DNA from: Hofstenia miamia
Taxonomy: Eukaryota; Xenacoelomorpha; Acoela; Hofsteniidae
Assembly (NCBI GenBank): GCA_900660155.1
Contig: CABFPE010000710.1
Span: 125,473-163,831 of the forward strand
Reading direction: 5' to 3'
DNA: 38,359 nucleotides
Below are positions 8,543 through 21,687 of this stretch, piece after piece. Within the stretch, counting starts at the first letter, position 1. Every line of letters begins with the position of its first letter. The notes beneath the pieces are model-generated. The model searched no databases. It was not told the origin of the DNA and was given only the letters and a program-made list of their open reading frames with translations. Made by a program: the position numbers and the translations under genes.

Positions 8543-10721
8543 TAAGTATTATAATGCTTGGATATCATGAAAAAGTTTTATTTTGCATAAAACATTACAG
8601 AAATTGTTTTGTAAAAGAAATTTTAAACGAAATTGTTTTAAGACGTTTTCGAAAATATCTAAAGGCATCTGACTTGAAGTAATATATGTACCTGTAGATG
8701 TACACAAATTTGAAGTAATATAGAATTACTTGGAGGTCCTACTAATAAAAAATGAGTTTATCTCTGTTAAGTCAATGTATAAGTATAATAGAGAAGTGAA
8801 TCAAGTTAAGATTGAAATTAGCCATAGCACTCTTGTTTTGCGAAATGGTATCCATTCCTTTTAGTAAAATGGTCTACATTTCATTTTATAATATGGAAAT
8901 GGGCTGAAGTTTTGAAATAGGGTTGGGCTGAACCCGCAAGCAATGGGCTGGGATATTTTCAGTGTACTCATTCCATTTCCGTCTCTGTTCCCAATTTGGA
9001 TGTTTTTAATGAAAATAATCATCAACAGCACGTTATAATTTTTTGGCAAATTTTTTTTCAAGTTGTCTAAACTGACAGACGTTGCTATATTATATGTCTG
9101 TTAGCTATTGAAGTCAAGAAGGTAAAACTAACTATATATTTAAGGTTTTCTGAAAACCATTATTCAATAAATAAGGATAAATAAAAATTACATAATTGTG
9201 TGCAAGAGATATTTCATCTAGTTGTAGTAGCAATTTTTTTTTGAAAAATAAATAACAGCCTGTGTCTACGTTTATTAATGCAATATGAAACCATTCTTAT
9301 TGTATCAGTTATATCCCTGAAACCTTTAAGATAAATCATTCCTTATTTCAAGCAACTAGTAAGGCAAATTTCAACTTGAGGTATCTACTGAATATAGATG
9401 AAGCCACTTGCAATTTATTTAATAAATTTAAAATATACAAGTATTTAATGAGACTTCACAATTTTAGAGCAGTATTCACGCGAATACTATTCGCGCTGTT
9501 ATCCATTAGCTTTTGTATTGCTTGATATGATATTCTGTACACTTTCCAAACCTAATTTTCATAATTGCTTTTATAATCTTAATTTTAATTTCCACAATTT
9601 GCAACTTTATTTGAACAAAGAATTCATTTGCCACAAACCTTGAGTTTCTTTTGTATTAAATTAGAATAGATTTTTATTTCAGAAATTTTAATGCAATATA
9701 TTTAAGCTGATCGAAAAATTCGAAAATTAATTTAATTTTAAACAACAAATGATTGAAAATGCTTTCATTAAGATATACAGTATGGATAATAAAATTTCAA
9801 ATATTAATTTTGATAATATTTCAGTCTGAAGACTATATATGAGGTGTTATCCAATTAAGTAATGTTGACTTTCAGAACAAGTAATTTGGTATTCCTAGGA
9901 TTTTGTTAAAGTAAATAAACATGTTTGTTATTTATATTTAATTCAACGTCAGTTTTGCAAACTCGTTCCAATCGAATTATATTAACGCAAAACCTTTTAA
10001 TGCATATTTGGTTAATATAAAGGTTTAGATATAAAACGGGAAAACAGAATTGCAATCAATACAATTTAGATTACGTACAAGAAGAGAAGAAGGTTACAGT
10101 AAGAAAAGAATTTAAGCAAGGACCTTGCACTGCCTAAGTTGATAAAATGTTGTCAATAATTTGGAAACTATTACGAAGCCTTAAATATCTGTTTCTAACA
10201 TCTACAAAGTGTTGCCTGAATTTTTAAAGTGTTGCATTGTTTAGGGAAGTGATCTAAAAAAGTTACTCTAAAAGTGTGTGAACTAAATCTTTAACAAAAA
10301 TGTACTTTCCTGTTATTTAAATTGATGTGTATTGTAATTGACATAAGCTTACAAGATGAAAATTCATGACTTTACTTGTATATAAATGAGGTTGTCTTGT
10401 GTAAAGTTGTTTTGTAAAATATGTCATGTACATAGAATAAACACAAATAACCTATTGCAATTCAGCGAGGACAAAGTTGTGCCAAACTACTATAACCCAT
10501 CTAGTGAGGACATTAAGCCCTTTGTATTTAAAATCTCCATGCTTATGTGATGGGGCGGGTCTAAATTTCAATCCCCATGGGGAATTGCGATGATTTGCGG
10601 AGTAAATATATTATTGGTATTTACATACTAGGCTACTGTGAATATTTGTGAAATTTAGTGTTGTAATTCAGTAAGAAATATAAATTTATTATTGTATTTT
10701 AATTCGTAAATATCACCATAT
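8541..10721. other. Spacer, AT-rich, no gene seen
   Basis: No supported coding exon. A slightly GC-richer patch with GGGCTG motifs lies at about 8900-8955; a loosely similar inverted patch is at 20275-20335. Another GC-richer patch with GGGCGGG and CCCCATGGGG lies at 10551-10600. None has recognisable ends. Confidence 0.5.
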
Positions 10722-10958
10722 ATGTCAGTTTTATTTTCAATAGATACACATTTTGAAGAGTTGGTAAACGTCATTGAGATTTCCTCTTTTGCAAAAGGCA
10801 AGAAAATTATCTTGTCCGTCTCCATTTCATCTGCTTGTGTTGAAAGAATTTTCAGAAACAATATGCTGATTTTATCAAAACTTCCCCGCAAGATGAAGCC
10901 CAATGTCTTCCAATCCATTGTTCTTATAAAAATCGCAATCATATTCAAAATTTATTGA
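10722..10958 (+). pseudogene. hAT transposase C-terminal (dimerisation) fragment
   Basis: The frame contains a run reading ILSVSISSACVERIF, followed after a short gap by R.MKP.VFQSIVLIK. This matches the SSA..ER.FS..... R..L.P..v pattern of the hAT dimerisation domain, the C-terminal part of hAT-family transposases. Only about 70 residues are present and nothing resembling the RNase H-like core or BED finger precedes it, so it is a fossil tail of a DNA transposon. No terminal inverted repeats were identified. The assignment rests on motif recognition by eye. Confidence 0.55.
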
Positions 10959-13900
10959 AAAATGCCAATTATTAACTCAGTTGTACGTTTAGAAAAGCAT
11001 TTTTGTGAAACCGATTGTTATAATTTTTTCTTATACACGATAAAATTTCTTAATTTTAATAATTTTGTTCTTGCGGGGTGAATCCACATATTTTATCTAC
11101 GGTTGGAAGTGGTTTGCGGGAGTAGAATATTGCCCCCGCAACATCCTTGAAAATCTCGCATGTCGCGAAGGAAATTGACGAATACCGCTATTCTGTTCTG
11201 AGAAAAGGACAGCAAGACAAAATAAAAATGTTATTTCATTTGCTGACAGCAACCATAGTAGAAGCTACATTTCTTTTGGAGCTTGTGAAAGAATTCATTA
11301 GTCAATACATGGAGTGTTTATTCCGGCATTACACCGAAAGGTTGTACTGGAAATTATAAAAAATGTGCTGTCTTTCATGGTTACATTTGCAAAGAACCTC
11401 CCAACAACTTTCCATATTTTGTGCTTCTATTGAAAATTTGCACTATTTATGCAGTATAACAAACAGTGCTAACAAGAATTTCAAACATTTTATAATGATT
11501 AAATTCTCCCAATTTTATGAATTATGATAAATTCAATTGTTGGAATAGGTAGCAAATTATGTTTTCTATGTTAAAATAAATCAAACTTCGGTAACAAATT
11601 GCTACATATGGACTATCGGTATTGGTTGAGGAGTACCACGGAATACGAACACGTAGAAGAAATTATTTTCACAACTTCAAAACAGTTTTAATGGGAAGTT
11701 ATGCTAGCATGTAGAACTTGATCTTGGATTGAGACTGTCAATTGAAAGAGCTTACTTAATGAGGCTTGGGCAAAACGGTACCTTAGTTAATACTAGGTTT
11801 GTGGTTCAGAAGATCATGTCAGTAGTATTGTTTACAGGTTGACCCATCTAAATTCTATTTTTTCATTTTTAGTTCTCCATGAATGGTTTATATATAAATT
11901 GTAGCGTTTAGTTCTTATGCAACCTATCTCGATCTCAATCCAAAACAAAATCTATGAGGGATTATGATTTGTAATATTTAAAGAAAGGGTAAATGATATA
12001 ACTCAATCGCTACTGTGAAACACACAATTCTTCATTTGTGGGAAATCATCTCCTTATGCAATCTCTTTCAGCTAAAAACGTAAATTCAGGATCACATTTT
12101 CCATTGTACTCTACTAAACTGCAATATGATTTCTTAATAAAATTTGTGAAAATTCTCTTTAATGTCTTTGTAGGCTATTCTGTATCACTACTCAAAATCG
12201 CTATTTTGAAAATTCTTACCCAATACTCAATGTTGTAATTGGTTTGCAAATTTGTTTTACTATGTATTCCAACAAATAATTTTAATAAATGAAATTTTAT
12301 TCTTATTAAACTGTTCCTAATTTGTTCCACACACTGTATTAACATTTATTTAAATATTTCGTGTAGGACGCTGCATGAAGTAAGACATTCTGTTCCTTGT
12401 AAGTATTTATGAATATTCATAATTTATATTTCCAGGATTGTAAATGAATCGTTTACCTAAAGCTAAAAATGTAACTTCAAATATTTGTGTTTTCCTTTCA
12501 CTCAGAAATATTTGTACTGCTGTCATGAAATATAAGTATTGTTTTTTAGTTTTAAAACTATTAGATAAAAGTGTCTTTATTGAAACGCAATGTATGTAAT
12601 ATTTTTTAAACAAATGGTTGCTAACTAAAGGCCAATTAGGTGTTTGTTTCCTCCCAAATACAATTTTTTTCAAACGCTATGGAAATTTTTAGTATGGTAC
12701 TTTATTCAATGTTTTACTCAGAAGGCAAACACTGCTTAATTCCCCTAAGACATTTATTCAAGCACCCCATAACTCTAACTTTCCCTTAAGGAATATATAA
12801 GTTTCTTGCATTTTTCAAAATTCTATGTTACTCTAAAATCCAAAGTTGTGTTTCCTATGAAAACTTTGTTCACATCACTCAATTTGTAATATTTTTTAGC
12901 AAACTTAAATTTTAGCAAATCTGAGCAAATATATAATTACCAAATGTAAAACAAACAAAAGTTAAATTTTTTCTACATTATGTTTTTCACCCTTTATTTT
13001 GGCAACTGCAGAATTCATTACTTGCTGTGAGCGTGAATAATCTGCATTATAACAAAGACTCGGTAATTTCTTACAATAATAATTGTATTTCTTAATCAGT
13101 ATCGAATATCTAGCGAGATATTTTGGAAAAGAAAATATCAAATGCTACTTAGCCCTAGAAATACATTTCTTTAAATCCAATGATGACTACATTAAGTGAA
13201 GTTTAAAGGAATCCATTATATAAAGGGTCTACCACGAACGGATAAAGTTGATAATTTTTAAGTTTACTGTATTTGTAGTTGAATTACAATTAAGTTTTTG
13301 TTTTAAAAATGTTGTTAATAACCATGGAATTAGCTTATGTTTGCATGACAAGATTTATTCATTGTAATGTTGCTGAAAACGCTAAAAGATCAAATTAAAT
13401 CAGGAGCGATCCTAGACTGCTTTGAAGGTGGTAGGGGTTGAAATTTTATAAAACGATTATATATTGGCAAGTTATACAAAATCTAGTTGTGTCTTGCAAA
13501 AAGTTCAATGTTTTTTAAAGTTCTCCACAAAGCTTTAAGGTTTATATCTATACATATGAGAGCTAGCCTTTTTAAAACTTCTTTTATTCAAAAGGGGAAC
13601 CTTCTGGAAAAATGGTTTATATCTTATGAAAAGTACTAAGAAAGTAAAAATATTAATATAAAAGATTATCAATTTCATATAAAGTTTAGGAAGGCCGCCT
13701 CCCACCTAAAATTGACTTTTAGTGCCTCCAAGATGAACACTGCCAGTAATGGAAATCACCTTGGTATTTATTTTACATACACTACCGTTGTAACAACAGG
13801 AAGAAGTTCATTTTTTTAACCTCTCAGAAGTTCGTAATGGCTTGACTATGGAAATTTTATAAGTGGAAGTATGAGTAAATCTGTTAGTCTTTATTATTCT

Positions 13901-14463
13901 ATAGGGATAAAAATATTTTCCAGAATTCTCAAGGTCAAGATTTACTCTACTATATCTATTCTAGCTCCAATAATTTCTATCGTCACATCCTGTCGCATTC
14001 CATATCACATAAAATATTTATATTCAATTTTTCACCAACAGAACCATATAATCTGAGGGCTGATGATATTGTCTGAGAATTTCGTTTGTTCATTCACTAT
14101 TACATTTTTCAAAAAATAAGCATGATTGGCATATATAAGAAAACATCTCATCATTTCAGATTACAATTTTATTAAAAAAAATTACAAAAATAATGTTGTG
14201 GAGGCCCGAATATAATAGAAATTAATTTTTTTTGATTTTATTTTTCTCGCGCTTAATGGCAGTTTACATTTCATTCACTCCTAATTGTATCGATTATTAG
14301 GCTTAAGGGAACCGATAATTTTATTATTTTCCCAGATTGGCTGGGTTGATTTGGTTTAATGTGCTAACTATAGCGCTGATTTATGTTTATATTTATATTG
14401 TATTCCATTACTGATTCTTTTTTCTTCTAGCTTTTCCAGCCTTTGACATTATCACAATCCAAC
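10959..14463. other. Spacer, AT-rich, no gene supported
   Basis: Contains scattered short open frames without splice or similarity support (for example 11147-11359 and 12407-12673). A GC-richer imperfect hairpin, TTGCGGG facing CCCCGCAA, sits at about 11112-11141. Otherwise nothing is recognised. Confidence 0.45.
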
Positions 14464-14482
14464 ATATATATATATATATATA
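14464..14482. repeat. (TA)n microsatellite at contig edge
   Basis: A TA run ending exactly at the assembly gap. Such a run is a likely reason the assembly stopped here. Confidence 0.9.
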
Positions 14483-15482
14483 NNNNNNNNNNNNNNNNNN
14501 NNNNNNNNNNNNNNNNNNNNNNNNNNNNNNNNNNNNNNNNNNNNNNNNNNNNNNNNNNNNNNNNNNNNNNNNNNNNNNNNNNNNNNNNNNNNNNNNNNNN
14601 NNNNNNNNNNNNNNNNNNNNNNNNNNNNNNNNNNNNNNNNNNNNNNNNNNNNNNNNNNNNNNNNNNNNNNNNNNNNNNNNNNNNNNNNNNNNNNNNNNNN
14701 NNNNNNNNNNNNNNNNNNNNNNNNNNNNNNNNNNNNNNNNNNNNNNNNNNNNNNNNNNNNNNNNNNNNNNNNNNNNNNNNNNNNNNNNNNNNNNNNNNNN
14801 NNNNNNNNNNNNNNNNNNNNNNNNNNNNNNNNNNNNNNNNNNNNNNNNNNNNNNNNNNNNNNNNNNNNNNNNNNNNNNNNNNNNNNNNNNNNNNNNNNNN
14901 NNNNNNNNNNNNNNNNNNNNNNNNNNNNNNNNNNNNNNNNNNNNNNNNNNNNNNNNNNNNNNNNNNNNNNNNNNNNNNNNNNNNNNNNNNNNNNNNNNNN
15001 NNNNNNNNNNNNNNNNNNNNNNNNNNNNNNNNNNNNNNNNNNNNNNNNNNNNNNNNNNNNNNNNNNNNNNNNNNNNNNNNNNNNNNNNNNNNNNNNNNNN
15101 NNNNNNNNNNNNNNNNNNNNNNNNNNNNNNNNNNNNNNNNNNNNNNNNNNNNNNNNNNNNNNNNNNNNNNNNNNNNNNNNNNNNNNNNNNNNNNNNNNNN
15201 NNNNNNNNNNNNNNNNNNNNNNNNNNNNNNNNNNNNNNNNNNNNNNNNNNNNNNNNNNNNNNNNNNNNNNNNNNNNNNNNNNNNNNNNNNNNNNNNNNNN
15301 NNNNNNNNNNNNNNNNNNNNNNNNNNNNNNNNNNNNNNNNNNNNNNNNNNNNNNNNNNNNNNNNNNNNNNNNNNNNNNNNNNNNNNNNNNNNNNNNNNNN
15401 NNNNNNNNNNNNNNNNNNNNNNNNNNNNNNNNNNNNNNNNNNNNNNNNNNNNNNNNNNNNNNNNNNNNNNNNNNNNNNNNNN
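14483..15482. other. Assembly gap of exactly 1000 N
   Basis: One uninterrupted run of N whose round length indicates a fixed placeholder rather than a measured distance. Frames read across it are artefacts. The spacer length between the inverted arms is therefore not reliable, nor, in principle, is their relative orientation. Confidence 0.98.
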
Positions 15483-16189
15483 AATTTTTGTAAAATAATT
15501 TTATTAACAATAACTGCTTAGCCTAAAATATACTAATTAGAGAAACAGAAACAATTGTTATCCAGTATTGGAAAATTGCTGTATTTTATAGAACTATTAT
15601 GATAATAACTATCTAAACAAAAAACTTGCTGGTAGAAGACTTCAGTTAACTATGTTATGATCTGACACATTTCTAGCTGTAATAATAGAAGGAAAGCATG
15701 ACTTCTGTGCATTAGCCATTTGAAAAATGCTTGGTGGTTCAACTGGATTTCTTTTCCTCATGATACTTTAGATGTTTGATAGCCAATGTTTTTCACATAA
15801 CTGAGTCTTTCTTAATTACTAGCTGTTGTGGAATTATATTTACCCACAAACAGTGCTCCTGTTCACTGCCCAGAAATCAAAAACATTTTGTATAGGGCGT
15901 AGGCGGCTCCTGCATGTAAGCAAGGCCAGCAGTGCTTGCCCAATAATTTTTAATATTTGTATTTGCATAAATTTACAGCTGTACAAATCAAGACAATACT
16001 ACATAATTCATTATGATTTGCTGTAAAAATCACTGAAATGATTGCGCGGCAGCAAGCAACTACCTTAATGCTGTACCTACACTCACTCAAAGGATAAAAT
16101 TACATCCTTTTTGTTCAATTTGTTGCGCGAAGATTTATCTAGCAAAGCAAGCACTCTGCAAATTGCTTCACATTGAATTAATTCCATTG
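15483..16189. other. Spacer, AT-rich, no gene seen
   Basis: No supported exon, RNA gene or element. Confidence 0.5.
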
Positions 16190-16554
16190 TAAGACTATGG
16201 TTAGACTAAGTGATTGGTACCAAAAAAGTTATGAAACATGTCACATCACTAATTATCTCAGTAGTTAGGCCACGGTTAGAATAGTGATTGATTCAAAAGC
16301 GATCTGTGAAAGAATTGCACATCTAACCACCTGAGATAGTTAGCAATGTGACGATCACAAATAATTCGAGTGCACACGATTTCTTTGTAATCGTCACATT
16401 GCTAATTATCTCGAGTCATTAGACATGCGATCTATTCAAAATGTGACAGATCACTTTTGAACCAATCACTAGTCTAGCCATGGCCTTAGAAGTGCGATAT
16501 TACCAAAATGTGACAGATCATGCGTGACCAATCACATAGTCGAACTGGAGTTTA
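16190..16554. mobile_element. Outer MITE, split by a sibling insertion (PIF/Harbinger-like?)
   Basis: The left end (from 16190, ACTATGGTTAGACTAAGTGA) and the right end (to about 16554) are inverted relative to each other and share GACTA.GTGATTGG and ATGTCAC-type motifs with the inner element. The outer copy is interrupted between 16264 and 16489, at a place where its sequence would read CTCAGTAG-TTA-GAAGTGCG. It has no coding capacity. The family assignment follows that of the inner copy and is tentative. Confidence 0.55.
16265..16488. mobile_element. Inner palindromic MITE with TTA target duplication
   Basis: About 224 bp, nearly palindromic. The left half begins GGCCACGGTTAGAATAGTGA and the right half, reverse-complemented, begins GGCCATGGCTAGACTAGTGA. 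The halves meet near 16365-16385 and share GCAATGTGACGAT..CAAA. TTA flanks both ends (16265-16267 and 16486-16488). Three-base TWA duplications with GG-starting termini are typical of PIF/Harbinger elements. The internal sequence matches the interrupted outer element, so a family member inserted into a sibling. Confidence 0.65.
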
Positions 16555-18639
16555 AAATAATTACTAATATTATAATTCAATATGATGACCCAAAAGTAAA
16601 CACATTTATTATTTAAATCAATCAGAAACATTTTTACATTCAAGCAGTACCAGAAACAGAAATATATTTAAGTGAGGCTCCTATATGGTATATAGTTTTT
16701 TCACATTTTTTACCTCACGGATTCCTTGTACAATATTCTTAAATATAAAGTGGTAGTCATTTGCTTTTCCTTACAGAATTTAGAAAATTTATAACATTTG
16801 TGAATGAAAGACTAATTTCTTCTACGAATGTGTTACCAATTCATTCTAAAAATAAAATATGATGTGGATATTTTAAGGTGATAGATTTGGAAATAAATTT
16901 TAAAAAATTTTGAGCAACTTAAATGTAATTTTCATCAGCTGCCATCGAAGTTTCTCAATCTTGAAAAAACTTGGAATTTTCTCAAGATTTCTATCATCAA
17001 CATGCCTTCAATAGTAACAATCGACAAAATTCTTATTAAATATTTTGAAATGCATGATTTATTGACTGCCTTACTGAAAATATGTAAATATTGTTGAATA
17101 ATTATTTTCTTGTTAAATAAATTTTAAACAAATACAAGAATAACCAATTAGAGGAGAAAAAACTACAGACATCATTAGCAATTTTATTGAAATTATTTCT
17201 ATAATAATATTACAGATAAATTTCTGGGAAAAATTGTCTCGGGGTTTTTCTTTATAAATTTTTCATGGTTTATAATTTACACTATTTTGGTTACACAAAA
17301 AGATATTTACTTGCCTAAATTTTGCATGCACAAGCCGACCCTGGTATAGGGTTTGTTTTTGTAATTTGATCTGCAATTGAAAATAGCACACATTCTTGCC
17401 ATAGTGATTTACACAAATAAACTATAATGATGTTTATGTTAGGTTACCCTTCAAGAGTGCAACAGCTGTTGTAGGACTGCTTATTAGTAAACATGAAGTA
17501 TTTTAATCATATTGTGATCAAAGGCATTCTTAATGTGCGCCACCTAGTGAGTGAATATTCTCTGCATACCTCACTGATGCATTGTTTACATTTCAATGGT
17601 CATTTGATCACATTTGTAACTGAGTATGGATATTCTATGTTATATTCTCACTATACAGTAAGTGTGATTACTTTAATCAACTATGCTAATATTTGTGGCA
17701 ATATATATTTATAGGAAAGAAAAAAGCTGTTATTTAAGTTACATGTACACTTCATTTTATTAACATTGTTTTTGGACTAACAAATATAGAAGATTTTTTA
17801 GAAATTTATATCTATTTTTCGCGTTTTTCCTAGAGCATATATATTGAAATAATTAAATAAATGCATCCATTGACACACAAAACTATTATTCGAGTATATG
17901 CTTTGGCGGCCAATGTTTGCCTTATTTTAATATGATTTCTACACTCAATGAAACAAAAGTGTAATTTAGGGAAATCCCCCCGGATATCAATTTTGGTTGT
18001 TTTTATGTTGTTTATAGTTGTTTCATACTTTTCGTTGTTTCAGCAACCATTAACGTAACTACAAATGTAATACTAATTTGAGCAACTACAAATTTGCTAA
18101 TTTAAGGTTCAAGCAGATGTTTGCAAATCAAACTCACTTCATTATTTTGATTACTAGATCATTTTAATATAAAGGGAAATTTTGCAAAAAGCTTTTATGA
18201 AATTTTAAATTTGTGAAAGTGAATTTTCAAAATAATTTGTTCATGAATATTTGGACGCCTTCAAATAATTATAGAGAAAAAAGTTACATTTGAGCAGAAG
18301 AGAGTTTTCATGATTTAAGAAAGTACTATTTCAAAATTGTACTTAACTTTAAAATTTTAAATTTTTGTAAATTTGTCAGATTTTTATGCTTATTGTTATC
18401 ATTTATAAACAAGAAATTCATTCAAATTTTAGCAAGGTTTGTATTAAATATGTTTGACAGTCCCTTATAGTTATTGTTCTGCCCTTTGTTGGGCTTGTGT
18501 TTAGTTAAATAGCAATGTTTGAACTGAATAGCAATATAAATATGATGACTTACATATATGAGTATGCTAAAACAATTATGGTCAAAATAAAAAAGTTGTG
18601 TTATGTCCTCAAAATATTGATTTTCTATTCAGAAAAAAC
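16555..18639. other. Spacer, AT-rich, no gene supported
   Basis: A 73-codon frame at 17493-17714 has no recognisable domain or splice context. Short GTTGTTT-rich sequence near 18000-18050 may belong to the repeat that follows further on. Nothing else is recognised. Confidence 0.45.
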
Positions 18640-18960
18640 AACCAAAGAGCAACCTAATGCGACGTTGTTGAAACAAGATTGTTTTGACTAATGAAATGCT
18701 AAAGCAACGTTGTTTTTAATACATAAAACAACCACATAACACAAAACAACGTGGTTTAAGCGTAGTTTTATGGTTTGACCAACGTGTATTTATGATGATT
18801 CAATTGTTATCGTGGTTTCTTGTTTGGGTGTTGGTGTTTTTGCCCACTGTGGTTTATTGGTTGGTAAAAGTCTCAATTTTCGTGGTTTACAACATTGGGC
18901 CAACGTCATAACCACATTAAAACCACCATTGGTCCAATGTGAAAATGTTTAGTGGGTTTA
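18640..18960. repeat. Degenerate repeat rich in CAACGT / ACGTTG
   Basis: About 320 bp with five CAACGT-type motifs in both orientations and several GTGGTTT / AAACCAC pairs (ACAACGTGGTTT, GGGCCAACGTCA, ATAACCACATTAAAACCACC). Its composition differs from the AT-rich surroundings. It looks like a decayed non-autonomous element or a short degenerate satellite. The ends are not defined and no family is assigned. Confidence 0.4.
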
Positions 18961-21665
18961 AAATTATTAATTTCTTAATGTGATTGAATCATATTAAGAA
19001 ATTAATATTTCCTAATATTTCCTTGTGTTGGAAATTTTAAGAATGATAAAATGATATTGCCATGATTTCAATTCATTTGTTGCATTAGAATTGGATATGC
19101 ATTCTACTCGAGTGCATTTCAATGTATATTTTTTTATTATAATTATACTGCAAATTTATGCTGAATATGTTTATTGCTTCCTGCGTTAGAACAGTGCTGT
19201 GCTTTACTTCGTGCTGTACTGTGCCATGCTGTGCTCATGCCCAATTTTACAGAAATTTTTGTGTCTTTGCCGTGCCCACACTAAAAACGTATGAAATATA
19301 TTTTTAATTTGGCTTTTAAAAATCTATTAGCTTGCACATTTGAATTATTGAAAACTTTGTTTCTTGAACAATTTGTTAAACTATTGCAACAATTTGCCAC
19401 CAAAAGCATTTCATTCATAGAGGTTTATAATCAAAGATGCCTTTTACATTCAATGAGAAATTTATAGATTTTCAGGCTGTACCAGGCTTGAGTTTCATTT
19501 TTTTTATAATTCCTGCTATGCTGTACCATGCCCAAAAATCAAGCCATGGTTCCAACACTGATTGCTTCATAAAAAATTGTAAAATTAATGCACTATACAT
19601 ATAAAATAATTGATACATTCTCAAATTAACAATAATACACGTTATCAATTTGAATTTTTTAGTTATAAAACTTTGTATAAATAATGATTTACATGATGAA
19701 GAAAACAAAAAGTGACAGCATTAAAAAATTGCAATTGTTTATTTCGCCACAAGATGGCTACCAAACATGAAAATATTTTCTTGATGTGATTACTGTGTTC
19801 TAAGAGAAATTAACCCAGCGAGAACCAAATGTGCTATTAAAACCACATTCTAGTTCAATTTCCATAGGGAGGGTTGCAATTAATATATTTAATTTCCACA
19901 GGTTGTCACGGAAACAAAGTTCCAATCACAATGTAAGTAAAGCATGCACTTAATGCGTGTGTTCAGATGCTACCAAGAGATTAAGTAAGGATATAATTTT
20001 AAACACTGAGCAGTTTGAGGTAAGTTATGAATATTTACTTTAAATAAAACAGTCTTTACTATACTTTTAGAAATTTACTTTGATCTGGAACCTGTTTCCC
20101 AATTTATACATGCCTCTACAAAGCTTTGATTCGATCAATTTCGTAGATACACCAACAAATATCAATAGTCAAAATTTTTTGATTTCAAGAATATTTCATC
20201 AATTCTTTTAATGCATTCAATTCAATTTACTTATAATGTGCTGGGAACAGAGTTATTCGAATTGAGGCGATTATTTAGGCCCAATCCCGGCCCAGCCCAA
20301 CACACCTTAGGCCCCAACCCATCGCGGCAATGTCAAAATCCCAATTATTCGTGCCAAATTATTTTTTATGCCATTGATAGTGTCTTTTACCTGATAGTCA
20401 CATAAGCACTACACAATGAAGTTGATTGAATACTTTCAATAATTTCTTGATTAATATGTGAATTGTATTCCGGTATTTAGTCCGTCAAAGCTAAATCAAT
20501 TCTGTTGAAATTCAATTTATATTGTTAATCTTAATACAATAATCGTATTATACAGGGCCATAGGCCTGGGGTCTTGGGAGTTCAACCTTTCCTGGAGCAG
20601 ATGTTAACCCCTTCTGTAAATAATTGCGTTTGGTTACCGAATAGTATTGAATGTGCATTTTCATTATTATTATCAGTGAAGACAAAAATTGTCTAAATTC
20701 TTATAAGTTTTTGTATAGATTAATCTTAAATTGCTTAAAAATTTTTTTATCATTTTGTTGGTTTAATCTCAAAATTGTTGAAAGCTTTCATCTCAAAAAT
20801 AATAATGTATTATTGCTAACTAAGTTATGATATAAAATTCACTTTTAATGGCTTCTCCCAGCAAATAAATCAATTCAAGCCGATAAATAATGAAGGATTC
20901 AATTCAAGCCGATAAATATTGCAGTAAACTATTTTGTCCGAGTGTTCCTTTGTTTTTTAGTTTTGTACATTTATCCGTTACATCTTTATTTGTGTTCATT
21001 CTCTTTGTTTTGTCCATTATAAATATTTAACTTTGTTTTTAGGAGTTTGCTGCGGATTCCGTTTTGTTTTCTTTTATTTTCGTTTCTTTAATGCTTTTTG
21101 TCAACATTACATTAATATTTACTAATAGTGTGGTCTGTGAATGTTGACGGGACTGAGGCGTTGTAGTGTTTTTTTGTACAGTGATGACAAAAGAATTTCC
21201 ACTAGCTTCTTATATTTTGAGTACCATTTATGTGTTCGAAAAAAGGAAATAAAGATGGTTTTTTCTAAGATGTTGCAATTTAAATCGATCGTAATTTTAA
21301 ATCTATTTAGAACTAAAAATCGAAATCAGTGAAAAAATCAAAATAACTTTGATAGTTTTTTTTGGTCATACCGTAAACAAAGCACCATTTTTTCCTTGAG
21401 AAAGTTGGTATGAAAGTATGATTGGACGAACCCAAAAAATTATTTTCAAAGAATTCTAAGAAATTCTTTATGAATTTGAAAGAAAACACTAAAAATATTT
21501 TAAAAAACATGTATACACTTAAACACTGTCTTAAATATGGTTTAAAGGACATTGAAAGAATCGAAATCCTAAACAAAGACCTATTGATATATTGAAAATG
21601 GATTGTAATTAAAAATGGATTGATTTGATAAAATGGATCTATATCTAAAAGATAAATTTGTTTCA
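18961..21665. other. Spacer, AT-rich, small local repeats only
   Basis: Holds TGCTGT.CCATGC-like short repeats at 19190-19250 and 19505-19545, a GC-richer patch at 20275-20335, and a tandem pair of CAATTCAAGCCGATAAATA at about 20872-20925. No coding exon is supported. Confidence 0.45.
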
Positions 21666-21687
21666 ATATATATATATATATATATAT
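21666..21687. repeat. (TA)n microsatellite
   Basis: TA run of about 22 nt, 275 bp outside the inner edge of the right arm. Confidence 0.9.

Noticed and set aside
11147-11359. 70-codon frame with somewhat mixed composition
   Set aside because: No domain, no splice context and no copy elsewhere in the window.
12407-12673. 88-codon minus-strand frame
   Set aside because: Low-complexity, Lys/Phe/Ile-rich translation as expected of random AT-rich DNA, with no supporting splice sites.
14443-15510. Long open frames on both strands across 14443-15510
   Set aside because: They exist only because the 1000-N gap is read as unknown residues.
8900-20335. GGGCTG-rich patches at 8900-8955 and 20275-20335 as a second inverted repeat pair
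   Set aside because: The similarity is limited to short GC-rich words, with no alignable stretch, and they are not placed symmetrically with the arms.
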